A stretch of DNA of 13,229 nucleotides from UBA9647 sp049522195 (GTDB lineage Bacteria > Bacteroidota > Ignavibacteria > UBA10030), in contig JBEKOB010000104.1 of assembly GCA_049522195.1 (NCBI GenBank), forward strand, positions 1 to 13,229, read 5' to 3'. The notes beneath the pieces were generated by a model. It was not told where the DNA came from and made no database searches. It worked only from the letters and a program-made list of their open reading frames with translations. Every line of letters starts with the position of its first letter. Position 1 is the first letter of the stretch. Of the stretch, positions 6,846 through 13,229 are shown piece by piece. The position numbers and the translations under genes were made by a program.

Positions 6846-7274
6846 CTAATCGTCCTTCTCTTCTCCATGGTTGGCCAATGGTGACGCGAACGCCTTCTCG
6901 CAATTGTTCCATTCCTGAAAGCCGACGATGCCGACGGCAAGCACGAGAACCGGAATGGTAACCTCATAAATGGGAAAGAAGCCGATCCTGTCGCGGAGGG
7001 CATACATTAACACAGCTGCGATAATGCCGCCGCGGAGAAGCACGTAGCGGGTAATCACGAATACGAGCCTGCCTTGTTGTTGGATCCTTGGCCAGTTCTC
7101 GACACGCCGGCGATGATTGTACGATTCGAGCCAGCCAATGGCTGGGACCACGACCAGGAATGCAATCAGGAGTGAAAAGGTGGTTGCATTGACGAGCGAG
7201 GCCTGATCCAGAAGCACGCCGAGCCCGAAGCCATAGAGGAGGCCAACCGCAAAATTAGTGTATGCTGTTTTCAT
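6846..7274 (-). CDS. Hypothetical membrane protein
   Basis: I choose ATG 7274, giving 142 residues, because GAGAGGGG lies about 8 bases upstream; an upstream TTG would add six residues but would run through that site. Hydrophobic segments lie at about 6-22 (GLLYGFGLGVLL), 33-49 (FSLLIAFLVVVPAIGWL), 69-91 (LVFVITRYVLLRGGIIAAVL) and 103-119. The loop between the second and third carries a basic stretch, SYNHRRRVENWPR, probably cytosolic. The acidic end is HGEEKDD. I recognise no family. It is third in a row of minus-strand membrane-protein genes, but a 180-base gap separates it from the next one, so shared transcription is uncertain. Confidence 0.7.
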   Translation of the reverse strand: MKTAYTNFAVGLLYGFGLGVLLDQASLVNATTFSLLIAFLVVVPAIGWLESYNHRRRVENWPRIQQQGRLVFVITRYVLLRGGIIAAVLMYALRDRIGFFPIYEVTIPVLVLAVGIVGFQEWNNCEKAFASPLANHGEEKDD

Positions 7275-7566
7275 CGTCTGCACCCCTCTCAACGATCAGT
7301 CAGCGTACGGACAATCCGACCGGTTCAATCGCATCTCTTATTGGAATCTTATCAAATTCCGTGCACGAACGCAAGTGCAGGAAAGGCCGACCTTTGAAGA
7401 ATGCCCACGTTCACGCAATGAAACTCGCTTTATCCGTGCGGATCAACTCTGTCGGGGAGCTCCATTGCTGACCGGCCTGCGTGAGAAGCCCGGGACTGTC
7501 TTCCTGCGGAAAGCAGTTCAGAACGGCTTGTCGCCCTAACCCGGTTCTAAGCCCCGTACGTGCCGT
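7275..7566. other. Intergenic region, no convincing gene
   Basis: About 290 bases between a membrane-protein gene and the stop of the exported hypothetical protein, both on the minus strand. A plus-strand frame of up to 93 codons (7258-7539) has Cys/Arg-rich, low-quality composition and no ribosome binding site. GAACGGC (7521-7527) and GCCGTTC (7562-7568) could pair around a 34-base interior containing AACCCGGTT. This may be a transcript-end structure for the 7567-8226 gene, but it has no T run. Confidence 0.45.
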
Positions 7567-8226
7567 TCACTGAGACTTTGCAGCGAACTTGATGGAGTAG
7601 ACCGGGTGGAGCTCCCACGGTGTATATGATTTCATACCTCTCCTGCCTCGCGGTTCACCTTTGAGGTGAGGGGCGTCGAAAAAGAGCTGTCCTTTAATTG
7701 TGACGTACACGGGATGGTCGAGCCTGTTGCCTTTCTTTCCTGGTTCTTTCCCGTTGAGAAGCTTCACCCTGATGAATTGCCGAACAGCGCCACATTGCTG
7801 AGCAAGTTTCTGATTGGGTACGAACTCAGAGTATGGCACTTCTATAATGAGGCAGGTGTCAGCCCATTCAGGCGACGTGCGTATCTGTATGTGGTAGTCA
7901 CCATCCCGGTGTGTTTCGCTGTCATTTTCGAGGGCCACAAGATGTAGCCAGCCGGTCGTCGTAATGATCTCTCCTTCTTTCAGCGAATGTGAGCCAACGA
8001 TGACGGGAATCCTCTTGGTTTCGAATTGAAGGTCTTCATTGTCAATCGGGTTTGGGAGAGCGAGAAGTTCTTTGAGCGGAATGATTCTTCGGTTTGGGTG
8101 AGAAGGGATGCTTGTCTTGATCGCCCACCGTTCGACACCGGGTTGGAGGTGTTCCTGGGCAACGAGTTGGTTGGCTGCAAAGAAGACAACGACAGCGACA
8201 GACAATTGTTTTATTGTTCGTGTCAT
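7567..8226 (-). CDS. Exported hypothetical protein, probable beta-barrel (OB-like) fold
   Basis: The 219-residue protein has a signal peptide at 1-23 (IKQLSVAVVVFFAANQLVAQ). The mature part reads as beta strands. Notable segments are KRIPVIVGSHSLKEGEIITT, GWLHLVALENDSETHRDGDY, HIQIRTSPEWADTCLIIEVP, YVTIKGQLFFDAPHLKGEPRG and SYTPWELHPVYSIKF. The GxLxxD...WELHPV ending resembles small exported proteins that carry a WEIHPV motif, for which no function is known to me. AGAGGG lies about 9 bases before the ATG. The glycoside-hydrolase-like gene ends only 49 bases upstream on the same strand, so the two are probably one transcript. An accessory role in carbohydrate use is possible but is only inferred from position. 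Confidence 0.78.
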   Translation of the reverse strand: MTRTIKQLSVAVVVFFAANQLVAQEHLQPGVERWAIKTSIPSHPNRRIIPLKELLALPNPIDNEDLQFETKRIPVIVGSHSLKEGEIITTTGWLHLVALENDSETHRDGDYHIQIRTSPEWADTCLIIEVPYSEFVPNQKLAQQCGAVRQFIRVKLLNGKEPGKKGNRLDHPVYVTIKGQLFFDAPHLKGEPRGRRGMKSYTPWELHPVYSIKFAAKSQ

Positions 8227-8275
8227 GATTTGTGCCCTCTTTCGATGACGACTTTGCCCGCGTGTTCCAGAAATG

Positions 8276-10282
8276 TTATCTCGAGACTTCTACAATTGTA
8301 TGTACATCAAGCTTTGGAACTGTGACGGTGAGAATGCCCTGACTGAAGCTGTGGTCGAGCGATATGCCTTCCGGTTGAAGCCTTACGCTCGACGGGTTCG
8401 CGTCCTGCCGAATCCGGACGGTGATTGGACCGAGAGGGGGGACTTCGCCGTACGTGAAGACCTTACGGTTGAAATGAGCTCCGCCTGTGTTGATCAGATG
8501 GACCATTGTCTTGGATCCTTTCCGACTCAGCACGACGTGTATGTACTCTGATCCCGTGACCCGGACCGTGGGAAGCTCCACGAGATGGTCGATGACCTGG
8601 TCCATCAGTTCTCTATACGTGGGCGACTGAGTGTTGTAATAGGCATTGCCGATGTCGACATAGAAACCGGCCAGTTGTCCTTTCCCCAGGCGCGTGATGG
8701 TAGCGACAGGATTCCCTGTTGGGTAGCGGGAATCGCAGATCGAATAACACGATCCGATTGTCTTTGTTCCGACTTGAGGGGTGACAGGTTGCCACGGAGC
8801 TTTGATTCCGCTCAGATCGTCATTGAACCCAATATAGAACGGAGTTGTTTTTGTTGCACCCACAAACGTGACGCCTAGATCCGGTTTGAATTCCCTCACG
8901 GCGTTACCCCCGACGACGAGAACGGAGCCACCGTTCCGGATGTACTGCAGAACGGCCTTCTTCAACGACTCATCCAGGTCTGTCCACTCGGGGATAACGA
9001 GCAGCTTGTACTGATCCAATCTCTTCAACAACTGGTGATCCATGAGAATATCCACCGCGTGTTGACCGTCAAGCAGCAAAGTGAGAACCGCTTCCATTGC
9101 TGCGGTGCCACCCGCATAAATGCCGTCGAAGCTCTTCTTCCAGCTTTGCACTGAATACCAGACGGCAATCTGTGGAATTGTTTCAGAACCCTGGCAGAAC
9201 GATTGACGCGCCCTGCAGAACTTCGCCAGCTCTGCCATCTGCGGAAAATTCCACGTCTTCAATGATCCATCCCGATTCTGAGTCCAGTATGACTGGAATC
9301 CGCCTCCCATGGCCATCACCTCGGCAGCTTCCTGCTCCAGGTGCACCAGAGTCTTCGGGACAAAGAATCCGTCGGCCGATGCATAACCGAAGCTCCAGGC
9401 CATGAGATCCCATGGCTTTCCCTGCAGAGCGAGACAACGGGCCTGGAACGCAGCGTTGTTCACGCAGTTCTGGCCGGCGACATCTCCCGAGAGATAATCC
9501 ACATTGATTTCGACCGGTTCTGGCATCAAGGAAGAGTACGCCCAATTGCTCGTGATCTCGAACGCGGGATTATGTGCGTGCACTGCGTCGACATATTTCC
9601 TGAGATGACGCTTGAAGATATCGCGGTTAAAGTCGAGGAACGCCTTGTAGTTCGGATCATCTTTCGATCGTGGCGGCGTGGCAATCCCAGTCTTTGATGT
9701 GAATTCGCGGATGAGCGAGGTAGAATAGTCGGGCTCTGCTGCCCAGGAATCTCCATCGATCCATGCCCCATTCACGTGATAGACGTCGCCCAGCTCGTTC
9801 ATCTGAGGTATGAGAAGGCTGTCAAGATAGCCGCTGAAGAAGGACGTCTTCAATGAGTCTCTGCTTCCATCGGCGCGCACGATCCCCCACGTAGGATGTT
9901 TCTGAATCGCTCGTTGGTCCCAAACTCCCGAATAGTGGACATAGAGGGCAACGTTGTGCTTTGCTGTGACTTCCCGAAAAAGTTTGAGGATATCCTGCGT
10001 GTAGTTCTCCAGCGGGTTCCCGACCTTTGTCGGATAGCTCGAATAACCGGGATGCCCCTTACAGTCGACTTGAATGAAATCGGGTTTTGTCAGAGTAAGT
10101 AGTGAGTCGATCATTCCGCTCGTAAGTGTCTTGCCGACTTCTTTGTCGTTTGGATTGGCGTGAAAGTCAAAATGAAATCCGAAGAAGCTTTCTGATCTCC
10201 GGAGCTGTCTCTCATGAGGTTGTGCTAACGCTGTAAGAGGAAGGAGCATCAGCAGGCCGATTCTGAGGATCTTGCTCTTCAT
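8276..10282 (-). CDS. Exported glycoside-hydrolase-like protein (alpha-L-fucosidase / GHL-type barrel)
   Basis: Starting at ATG 10282 (AAGGAT 6 bases upstream) gives 668 residues; a longer frame to 10369 only adds a non-signal stretch in front of a good signal peptide (1-20, KILRIGLLMLLPLTALAQ). Residues about 30-360 look like a TIM-barrel hydrolase: FFGFHFDFHA, KPDFIQVDCKGHPGYSSYPT, VALYVHYSGVWD, NGAWIDGDSW (D176 and D178 are candidate catalytic acids), EITSNWAYSS, and GGGFQSYWTQNRDG. About 372-560 resembles the glutamine-amidotransferase-like trimerisation domain of beta-galactosidases (AVWYSVQSW, YKLLVIPEWTDLDE, YIRNGGSVLVVGG). The last 100 residues form a beta-sandwich. It has no T9SS domain. 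Substrate is unknown; fucosides are suggested only by overall resemblance. Confidence 0.82.
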   Translation of the reverse strand: MKSKILRIGLLMLLPLTALAQPHERQLRRSESFFGFHFDFHANPNDKEVGKTLTSGMIDSLLTLTKPDFIQVDCKGHPGYSSYPTKVGNPLENYTQDILKLFREVTAKHNVALYVHYSGVWDQRAIQKHPTWGIVRADGSRDSLKTSFFSGYLDSLLIPQMNELGDVYHVNGAWIDGDSWAAEPDYSTSLIREFTSKTGIATPPRSKDDPNYKAFLDFNRDIFKRHLRKYVDAVHAHNPAFEITSNWAYSSLMPEPVEINVDYLSGDVAGQNCVNNAAFQARCLALQGKPWDLMAWSFGYASADGFFVPKTLVHLEQEAAEVMAMGGGFQSYWTQNRDGSLKTWNFPQMAELAKFCRARQSFCQGSETIPQIAVWYSVQSWKKSFDGIYAGGTAAMEAVLTLLLDGQHAVDILMDHQLLKRLDQYKLLVIPEWTDLDESLKKAVLQYIRNGGSVLVVGGNAVREFKPDLGVTFVGATKTTPFYIGFNDDLSGIKAPWQPVTPQVGTKTIGSCYSICDSRYPTGNPVATITRLGKGQLAGFYVDIGNAYYNTQSPTYRELMDQVIDHLVELPTVRVTGSEYIHVVLSRKGSKTMVHLINTGGAHFNRKVFTYGEVPPLGPITVRIRQDANPSSVRLQPEGISLDHSFSQGILTVTVPKLDVHTIVEVSR

Positions 10283-10790
10283 TCGATTATCCTTCGATGC
10301 AAAGTGTTGAGTGAGCAGTGATAAGGATTGTGAGATATCTGCGGATGTGCGGGTCAAAGAGCGTGTCACTGATCGACATCAGAACGTGCGAGCCAGCGTC
10401 AATGCTTGTGATCTGCTCCCTGTGGAAAGCTACCGAGTCCTCTAATCATTTGCAATGGTCCATCACTTCAGAAATTGGGGCTATTCGTAGCGTATCCAGC
10501 GAAATGTTGATTGTTCTGGCGCTGCGTACTGGATCGATCACAGCTTGACCTCGATGACTACTCAATTCAATGCTTAAAACGAGTCAAGGATTTAATTTTT
10601 CTTAACCGGTAAACTTCAGAATCACGAGAATGTCCAACAATAGAATGAGTCGAGACTGTGATCGCGTCTTGATGGGCGTCACAGGAGTAATTTCGCAGGA
10701 ACGCCCGACCGGATGGCGCTGTTGAACCATGTAGTCGGAGGGAAAATCTCGGCGTTGGGGGAACTCTGATTGCACCGTGAAAGGGGGCTT
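10283..10790. other. Divergent intergenic region of about 500 bases
   Basis: This separates the minus-strand hydrolase gene from the plus-strand arylsulfotransferase-like gene, so it should hold both promoters. The stretch 10560-10620 is the most AT-rich and is a likely promoter zone, but I could not identify firm boxes. Part of it (10287-10583, minus strand) may be a decayed coding fragment, described separately. No tRNA, small-RNA structure or repeat family is recognised. Confidence 0.5.
10287..10583 (-). pseudogene. Possible coding remnant broken by one in-frame TGA
   Basis: On the minus strand two open segments share one frame and are separated only by a TGA at 10448-10446. The upstream part ends SARTINISLDTLRIAPISEV then MDHCK; the downstream part reads LEDSVAFHREQITSIDAG, HVLMSISDTLFDP, HIRRYLTILITAHS and stops at 10287, four bases before the ATG of the hydrolase gene. 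The amino-acid mix looks protein-like and third positions are moderately G/C-rich. I recognise no family, and there is no clear start or ribosome binding site. It may be a decayed gene, an untranslated leader, or chance. Confidence 0.25.
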
Positions 10791-12692
10791 ATGGCGATGG
10801 TCACACAATATGGTAATTCGTTCAGAGCGTTGCGACGAGGTTTGTACGCGGCTTCAATCATGCCTATTCTGTTGGTCTCTTTGCTTTCGGCACAGGAAAT
10901 CACATACATGTCACCGCTCGCGGGATCCTCGGATGTGTCGCAGCAGTCAACCATCATCTTAAGGACCAAAGGATTTCTTGATCCTTCCGCCTTGCCACGT
11001 CCTTCAGATTTCGCTGTGCAGGGTACGAAGAGCGGTGCTCACGCCGGAAAGGTTGTCTTGTCGGATGACGGACACACGCTGATCTTCGCGCCCTTTGCTG
11101 CGTTCAGCCCGGGTGAAGAAGTTTCAGTTAGCCTGCATTCCGAAGCCCGCTCGTTGAATGGCGCACCTGTTGGTCCGGTGGATTTCAGATTCTCTGTTTC
11201 GTCTCTATCCAGCCTGGATGCAGCCGCGCTTCTTAGCAGCTTCGATAACAGTGATATACCGGGTGGTTTGCATGAATCGAGCCGTGCGTCCAGACCGATT
11301 GCTCAGCTGAACAAAATCGCAAACGACACGTTGCCTCCCGGGTTCCCTACGCCTGTCGTCGTGTCTGACAACAATCCATCGCAGAGGGACATTTTTCTCA
11401 CCACGTTTCGCGTTAGCGCCTCGAGTGGAAGCGTGCAACTTGCGCCGTCAAATGAACAGTACCTGACCATTCTCGATGACCAGGGGAGCCCGGTATTCTA
11501 TCGAACAATGAAGGGTGTGAGCACGGACTTCAAACTGCAGCCGAATGGATACCTGACGTACTTTGACGCGGCCGTACAAGCGTTCTATGAGCTTGACAGC
11601 ACATACGCCGTGATCGACAGCTTCAGGTGCGGCAACGGCTATCAAACGGATAATCACGAGCTCCTCATTCTGCCGGACGGACATGCCCTCTTGCTGGGGC
11701 TTGATCCGGAAATCGTCCGCATGGACCAGATCGTACAAGGAGGCAATCCAGGCGCAAAGGTCATTGGTGCCGTACTGCAGGAACTCGACAAGGACAGAAA
11801 TGTGGTGTTCCAATGGAGGAGCTTTGACCACATCGCGATCACGGATGCGACGCATGAAGATCTCACGGCAGGAACAATCGATTACATACATTCAAACGCG
11901 ATCGACGTCGACACTGACGGCAATCTTCTGCTTTCAAGCAGGCACACCGATGAGATCACAAAGATCAACAGAACGACAGGCGAGATTATCTGGCGATGGG
12001 GAGGCAAGAACAATCAGTTTACGTTTGAAAATGATCCAATAGGATTTTCTCATCAGCATTCGATTCGCCGAACTCCGACGGGCACGCTCATCATGTTTGA
12101 CGATGGGAACTTCCATTCCCCCCAATTCTCCCGGGCCATCGAATACTCCATGGATGAACAGGCGAAGACTGTAACGCAGCTCTGGCAATTCAGGCATTCC
12201 CCGGATATCTACGCATTCGCCATGGGATCCGTCCAAAGAATGCCAAATGGGAATACGCTCATTGGATGGGGTATGGGCCTGGAGGCAGCCGTTACGGAGG
12301 TCGGTCCTGATGGTCGAGTTGCTTTTGAGTTACGGCTGCCTGACAGCGTTGTCAGCTACCGCGCACAGAGTTTTCCGTGGCAGCTACAGCGCGTGGTAAC
12401 GGGAGTCTCCGAGGCCGGGAACTTGCCCACGGCATTTATGCTTCGCCAGAACTTTCCGAATCCCTTCAATCCGAGTACCATGATACAGTACAGCGTTCCG
12501 AGGCAATCGCCGGTCCATTTGAAGGTGTACGATCTTGTCGGACGGGAAATTGCCACGCTCGTTGAAGGCACGCAACCTGCAGGTACTTATTCTGTGAGGT
12601 TCGATGCGTCTCGATACGCAAGCGGTGTGTACATGTATAGATTGACGACTCCTGACCAATCGATAACAAAAACGATGGTCTTGGTTAAGTGA
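10791..12692 (+). CDS. T9SS-exported arylsulfotransferase-like protein with Big_5/Ig-like domain
   Basis: ATG 10791 gives 633 residues; AAGGGGG sits 3 bases upstream, so the ATG at 10797 (9 bases) is equally possible, and a TTG at 10770 is not needed. A basic segment and hydrophobic core (about 14-34, ending LLSAQ) form the signal peptide. Residues 36-137 resemble a Big_5 Ig-like domain (ITYMSPLAGSSDVSQQSTII ... HTLIFAPFAAFSPGEEVSV). About 184-533 is an arylsulfotransferase-type beta-propeller: DNHELLILPDGHALLLG (H289), DYIHSNAIDVDTDGNLLLSS (H367, N369), RTTGEIIWRWGG, and FSHQHSIRRTPTGTLIMFDD (H421, H423). The histidines resemble the sulfate-transfer site of bacterial ASST. The end (547-633) is a T9SS type A sorting domain: QNFPNPFNPST, HLKVYDLVGREIATLVEG, FDASRYASGVYMYRL. 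So it is probably a cell-surface or secreted enzyme. The true sulfate donor and acceptor cannot be told. Confidence 0.88.
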   Translation: MAMVTQYGNSFRALRRGLYAASIMPILLVSLLSAQEITYMSPLAGSSDVSQQSTIILRTKGFLDPSALPRPSDFAVQGTKSGAHAGKVVLSDDGHTLIFAPFAAFSPGEEVSVSLHSEARSLNGAPVGPVDFRFSVSSLSSLDAAALLSSFDNSDIPGGLHESSRASRPIAQLNKIANDTLPPGFPTPVVVSDNNPSQRDIFLTTFRVSASSGSVQLAPSNEQYLTILDDQGSPVFYRTMKGVSTDFKLQPNGYLTYFDAAVQAFYELDSTYAVIDSFRCGNGYQTDNHELLILPDGHALLLGLDPEIVRMDQIVQGGNPGAKVIGAVLQELDKDRNVVFQWRSFDHIAITDATHEDLTAGTIDYIHSNAIDVDTDGNLLLSSRHTDEITKINRTTGEIIWRWGGKNNQFTFENDPIGFSHQHSIRRTPTGTLIMFDDGNFHSPQFSRAIEYSMDEQAKTVTQLWQFRHSPDIYAFAMGSVQRMPNGNTLIGWGMGLEAAVTEVGPDGRVAFELRLPDSVVSYRAQSFPWQLQRVVTGVSEAGNLPTAFMLRQNFPNPFNPSTMIQYSVPRQSPVHLKVYDLVGREIATLVEGTQPAGTYSVRFDASRYASGVYMYRLTTPDQSITKTMVLVK

Positions 12693-12817
12693 GAAAAGAA
12701 AAGATCTGAGAGCATATGGCCAGACCGGAGCCTGACTTCAAACTGAAGGAGCGGCGAAGAGGGTGGTGGGGGAGTCGGATGAAGATGGGGATGCTGTTTG
12801 ATGGAAGGCTCCGACGG

Positions 12818-12840
12818 TCGGGCCCCGGGTAGTGGCCCGA
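12818..12840 (+). terminator. Possible weak terminator after the arylsulfotransferase-like gene
   Basis: TCGGGCC (12818-12824) pairs with GGCCCGA (12834-12840) around a 9-base loop, about 125 bases after the stop codon; only short T groups follow (ATGTGTTTC). It lies just before the following gene remnant, so it may separate the two transcripts. Support is modest. Confidence 0.4.
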
Positions 12841-12857
12841 ATGTGTTTCAAAGATGA

Positions 12858-13229
12858 TTGTTTAGGAAAACGCGAAAAGTCGGGAGCCTTGGGGGCGGAC
12901 TTGTTTTCATGGCTACTCTGACAGTGCAGATCTATTCTGCGGCCATTGCAGGTATCACTCCACGATTTATTTCTCCTTTACCAGGTCCTCAACTCGTTTC
13001 ACAGCAAGCAACGATCATCGTCGGCTTGTCGGATCATGTCTTTCGCGATGATGCGCATGATCCATTGCTCGTTTCTGTCATTTCCACTGCTGCAGAACTA
13101 TCCAAGTCCATTCAACCCAACTACAACCATTGAGTACAGCCTTACCCGTCAATCGGATATAAGTTTGAAGGTGTATGACGTGCTTGGCGGGGAGATCGCG
13201 ACATTGGCTGGAGGATCCGAGATGCGGGC
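12858..13229 (+). pseudogene. Collapsed, frameshifted paralog: signal peptide and Ig-like start joined to a T9SS sorting domain (continues past the edge)
   Basis: From a TTG at 12858 the frame gives a signal peptide (GGGLVFMATLTVQIYSAAIA), then GITPRFISPLPGPQLVSQQATIIVGL. That parallels the preceding gene's ITYMSPLAGSSDVSQQSTII. This frame stops at 13133. One base over, from about 13087, the DNA encodes LLQNYPSPFNPTTTIEYSL, then SDISLKVYDVLGGEIATL, a T9SS type A sorting domain open to the window edge. The two ends of a secreted multidomain protein are thus present, about 40 codons apart and in different frames, where the neighbour has about 500 codons between them. I read this as a decayed tandem paralog with a large internal deletion and a net shift of one base. 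A short real secreted protein with a base error is less likely. Confidence 0.7.

Noticed and set aside
7420..7453. TGAAACT followed 16 bases later by ATCAACT, a possible third ECF promoter
   Set aside because: The -10 part does not match GGTCAAA, and there is no gene downstream on that strand.
7258..7539. Plus-strand open frame of 93 codons
   Set aside because: It overlaps the start of the minus-strand membrane protein, has no ribosome binding site and has a Cys/Arg-rich composition unlike the neighbours.
7521..7568. GAACGGC...GCCGTTC pairing with a GTACG motif, recalling group II intron domain V or an insertion-element end
   Set aside because: The arms do not match the domain V consensus, there is no AGC triad or bulge in the right place, and no reverse transcriptase or transposase lies near.
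10349..10356. GGTCAAA box upstream of the arylsulfotransferase-like gene
   Set aside because: The position 16 bases upstream is TTGTGAGA rather than TTGAAACC, and the box lies more than 400 bases from the start codon.
10283..10369. N-terminal extension of the hydrolase gene to a start at 10369
   Set aside because: The extension is Ser/Thr-rich, has no ribosome binding site and would place the obvious signal peptide in the middle of the chain; ATG 10282 has AAGGAT at proper spacing.
1..13229. CRISPR array, tRNA/rRNA genes, mobile elements, toxin-antitoxin or defence genes
   Set aside because: No regularly spaced repeats, cloverleaf-like sequences, transposase or integrase motifs, or known defence domains were seen in any frame I read.

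Overview
The window looks like chromosomal DNA of a Bacteroidota/Chlorobi-group bacterium, most plausibly an Ignavibacteria-like lineage. The evidence is a Por/type IX secretion (T9SS) C-terminal sorting domain on the protein at 10791-12692 (NFPNPFNPST ... HLKVYDLVGREIATL) and a second copy at the right edge. Families common in that group are also present: DUF6249-like, DUF4199-like and DUF6263-like proteins, and an ECF sigma/anti-sigma pair. This placement is inference; no rRNA or other phylogenetic marker is present. I see no CRISPR array, tRNA, rRNA, integrase or insertion sequence.

Left part (1-2055, all minus strand): the N-terminal part of an exported Xaa-Pro aminopeptidase (cut by the window edge), a strong inverted repeat, an exported DUF6263-like beta-rich protein, a 320-base stretch without a gene, and a small DUF6249-like membrane protein with its own terminator. 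Facing it on the plus strand are an ECF sigma factor and a zinc-finger type, membrane-bound anti-sigma factor (2255-3425), closed by a clear terminator. The divergent intergenic region holds two matching ECF-type promoters, TTGAAACC-N16-GGTCAAA, one per strand with identical 16-base spacers. The sigma factor therefore very probably drives its own operon and the opposite membrane protein.

Middle (3486-7566): a housekeeping block on the plus strand, a YmdB-family metallophosphodiesterase and FolD, with an uncertain small ORF behind them. Then three minus-strand genes for small membrane proteins follow. The first (DUF4199-like, 5652-6152) is interrupted by an in-frame TAG at codon 28. That TAG sits in the loop of a perfect 9-bp hairpin, while the ribosome binding site, upstream codons and the rest of the gene are intact.

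Right part (7567-13229): two minus-strand exported proteins, a hypothetical one and a glycoside-hydrolase-like enzyme related to alpha-L-fucosidases, probably co-transcribed. A 500-base region follows that may contain a decayed coding fragment. On the plus strand comes a T9SS-exported arylsulfotransferase-like protein with an N-terminal Big_5/Ig-like domain. Immediately behind it lies a remnant of a related gene whose middle is missing and whose two ends are in different frames.

The most noteworthy observations are the mirrored ECF promoters, the amber codon inside a hairpin in the DUF4199 gene, and the collapsed arylsulfotransferase-like paralog. I did not find a defence system or other clearly new multi-gene machinery.
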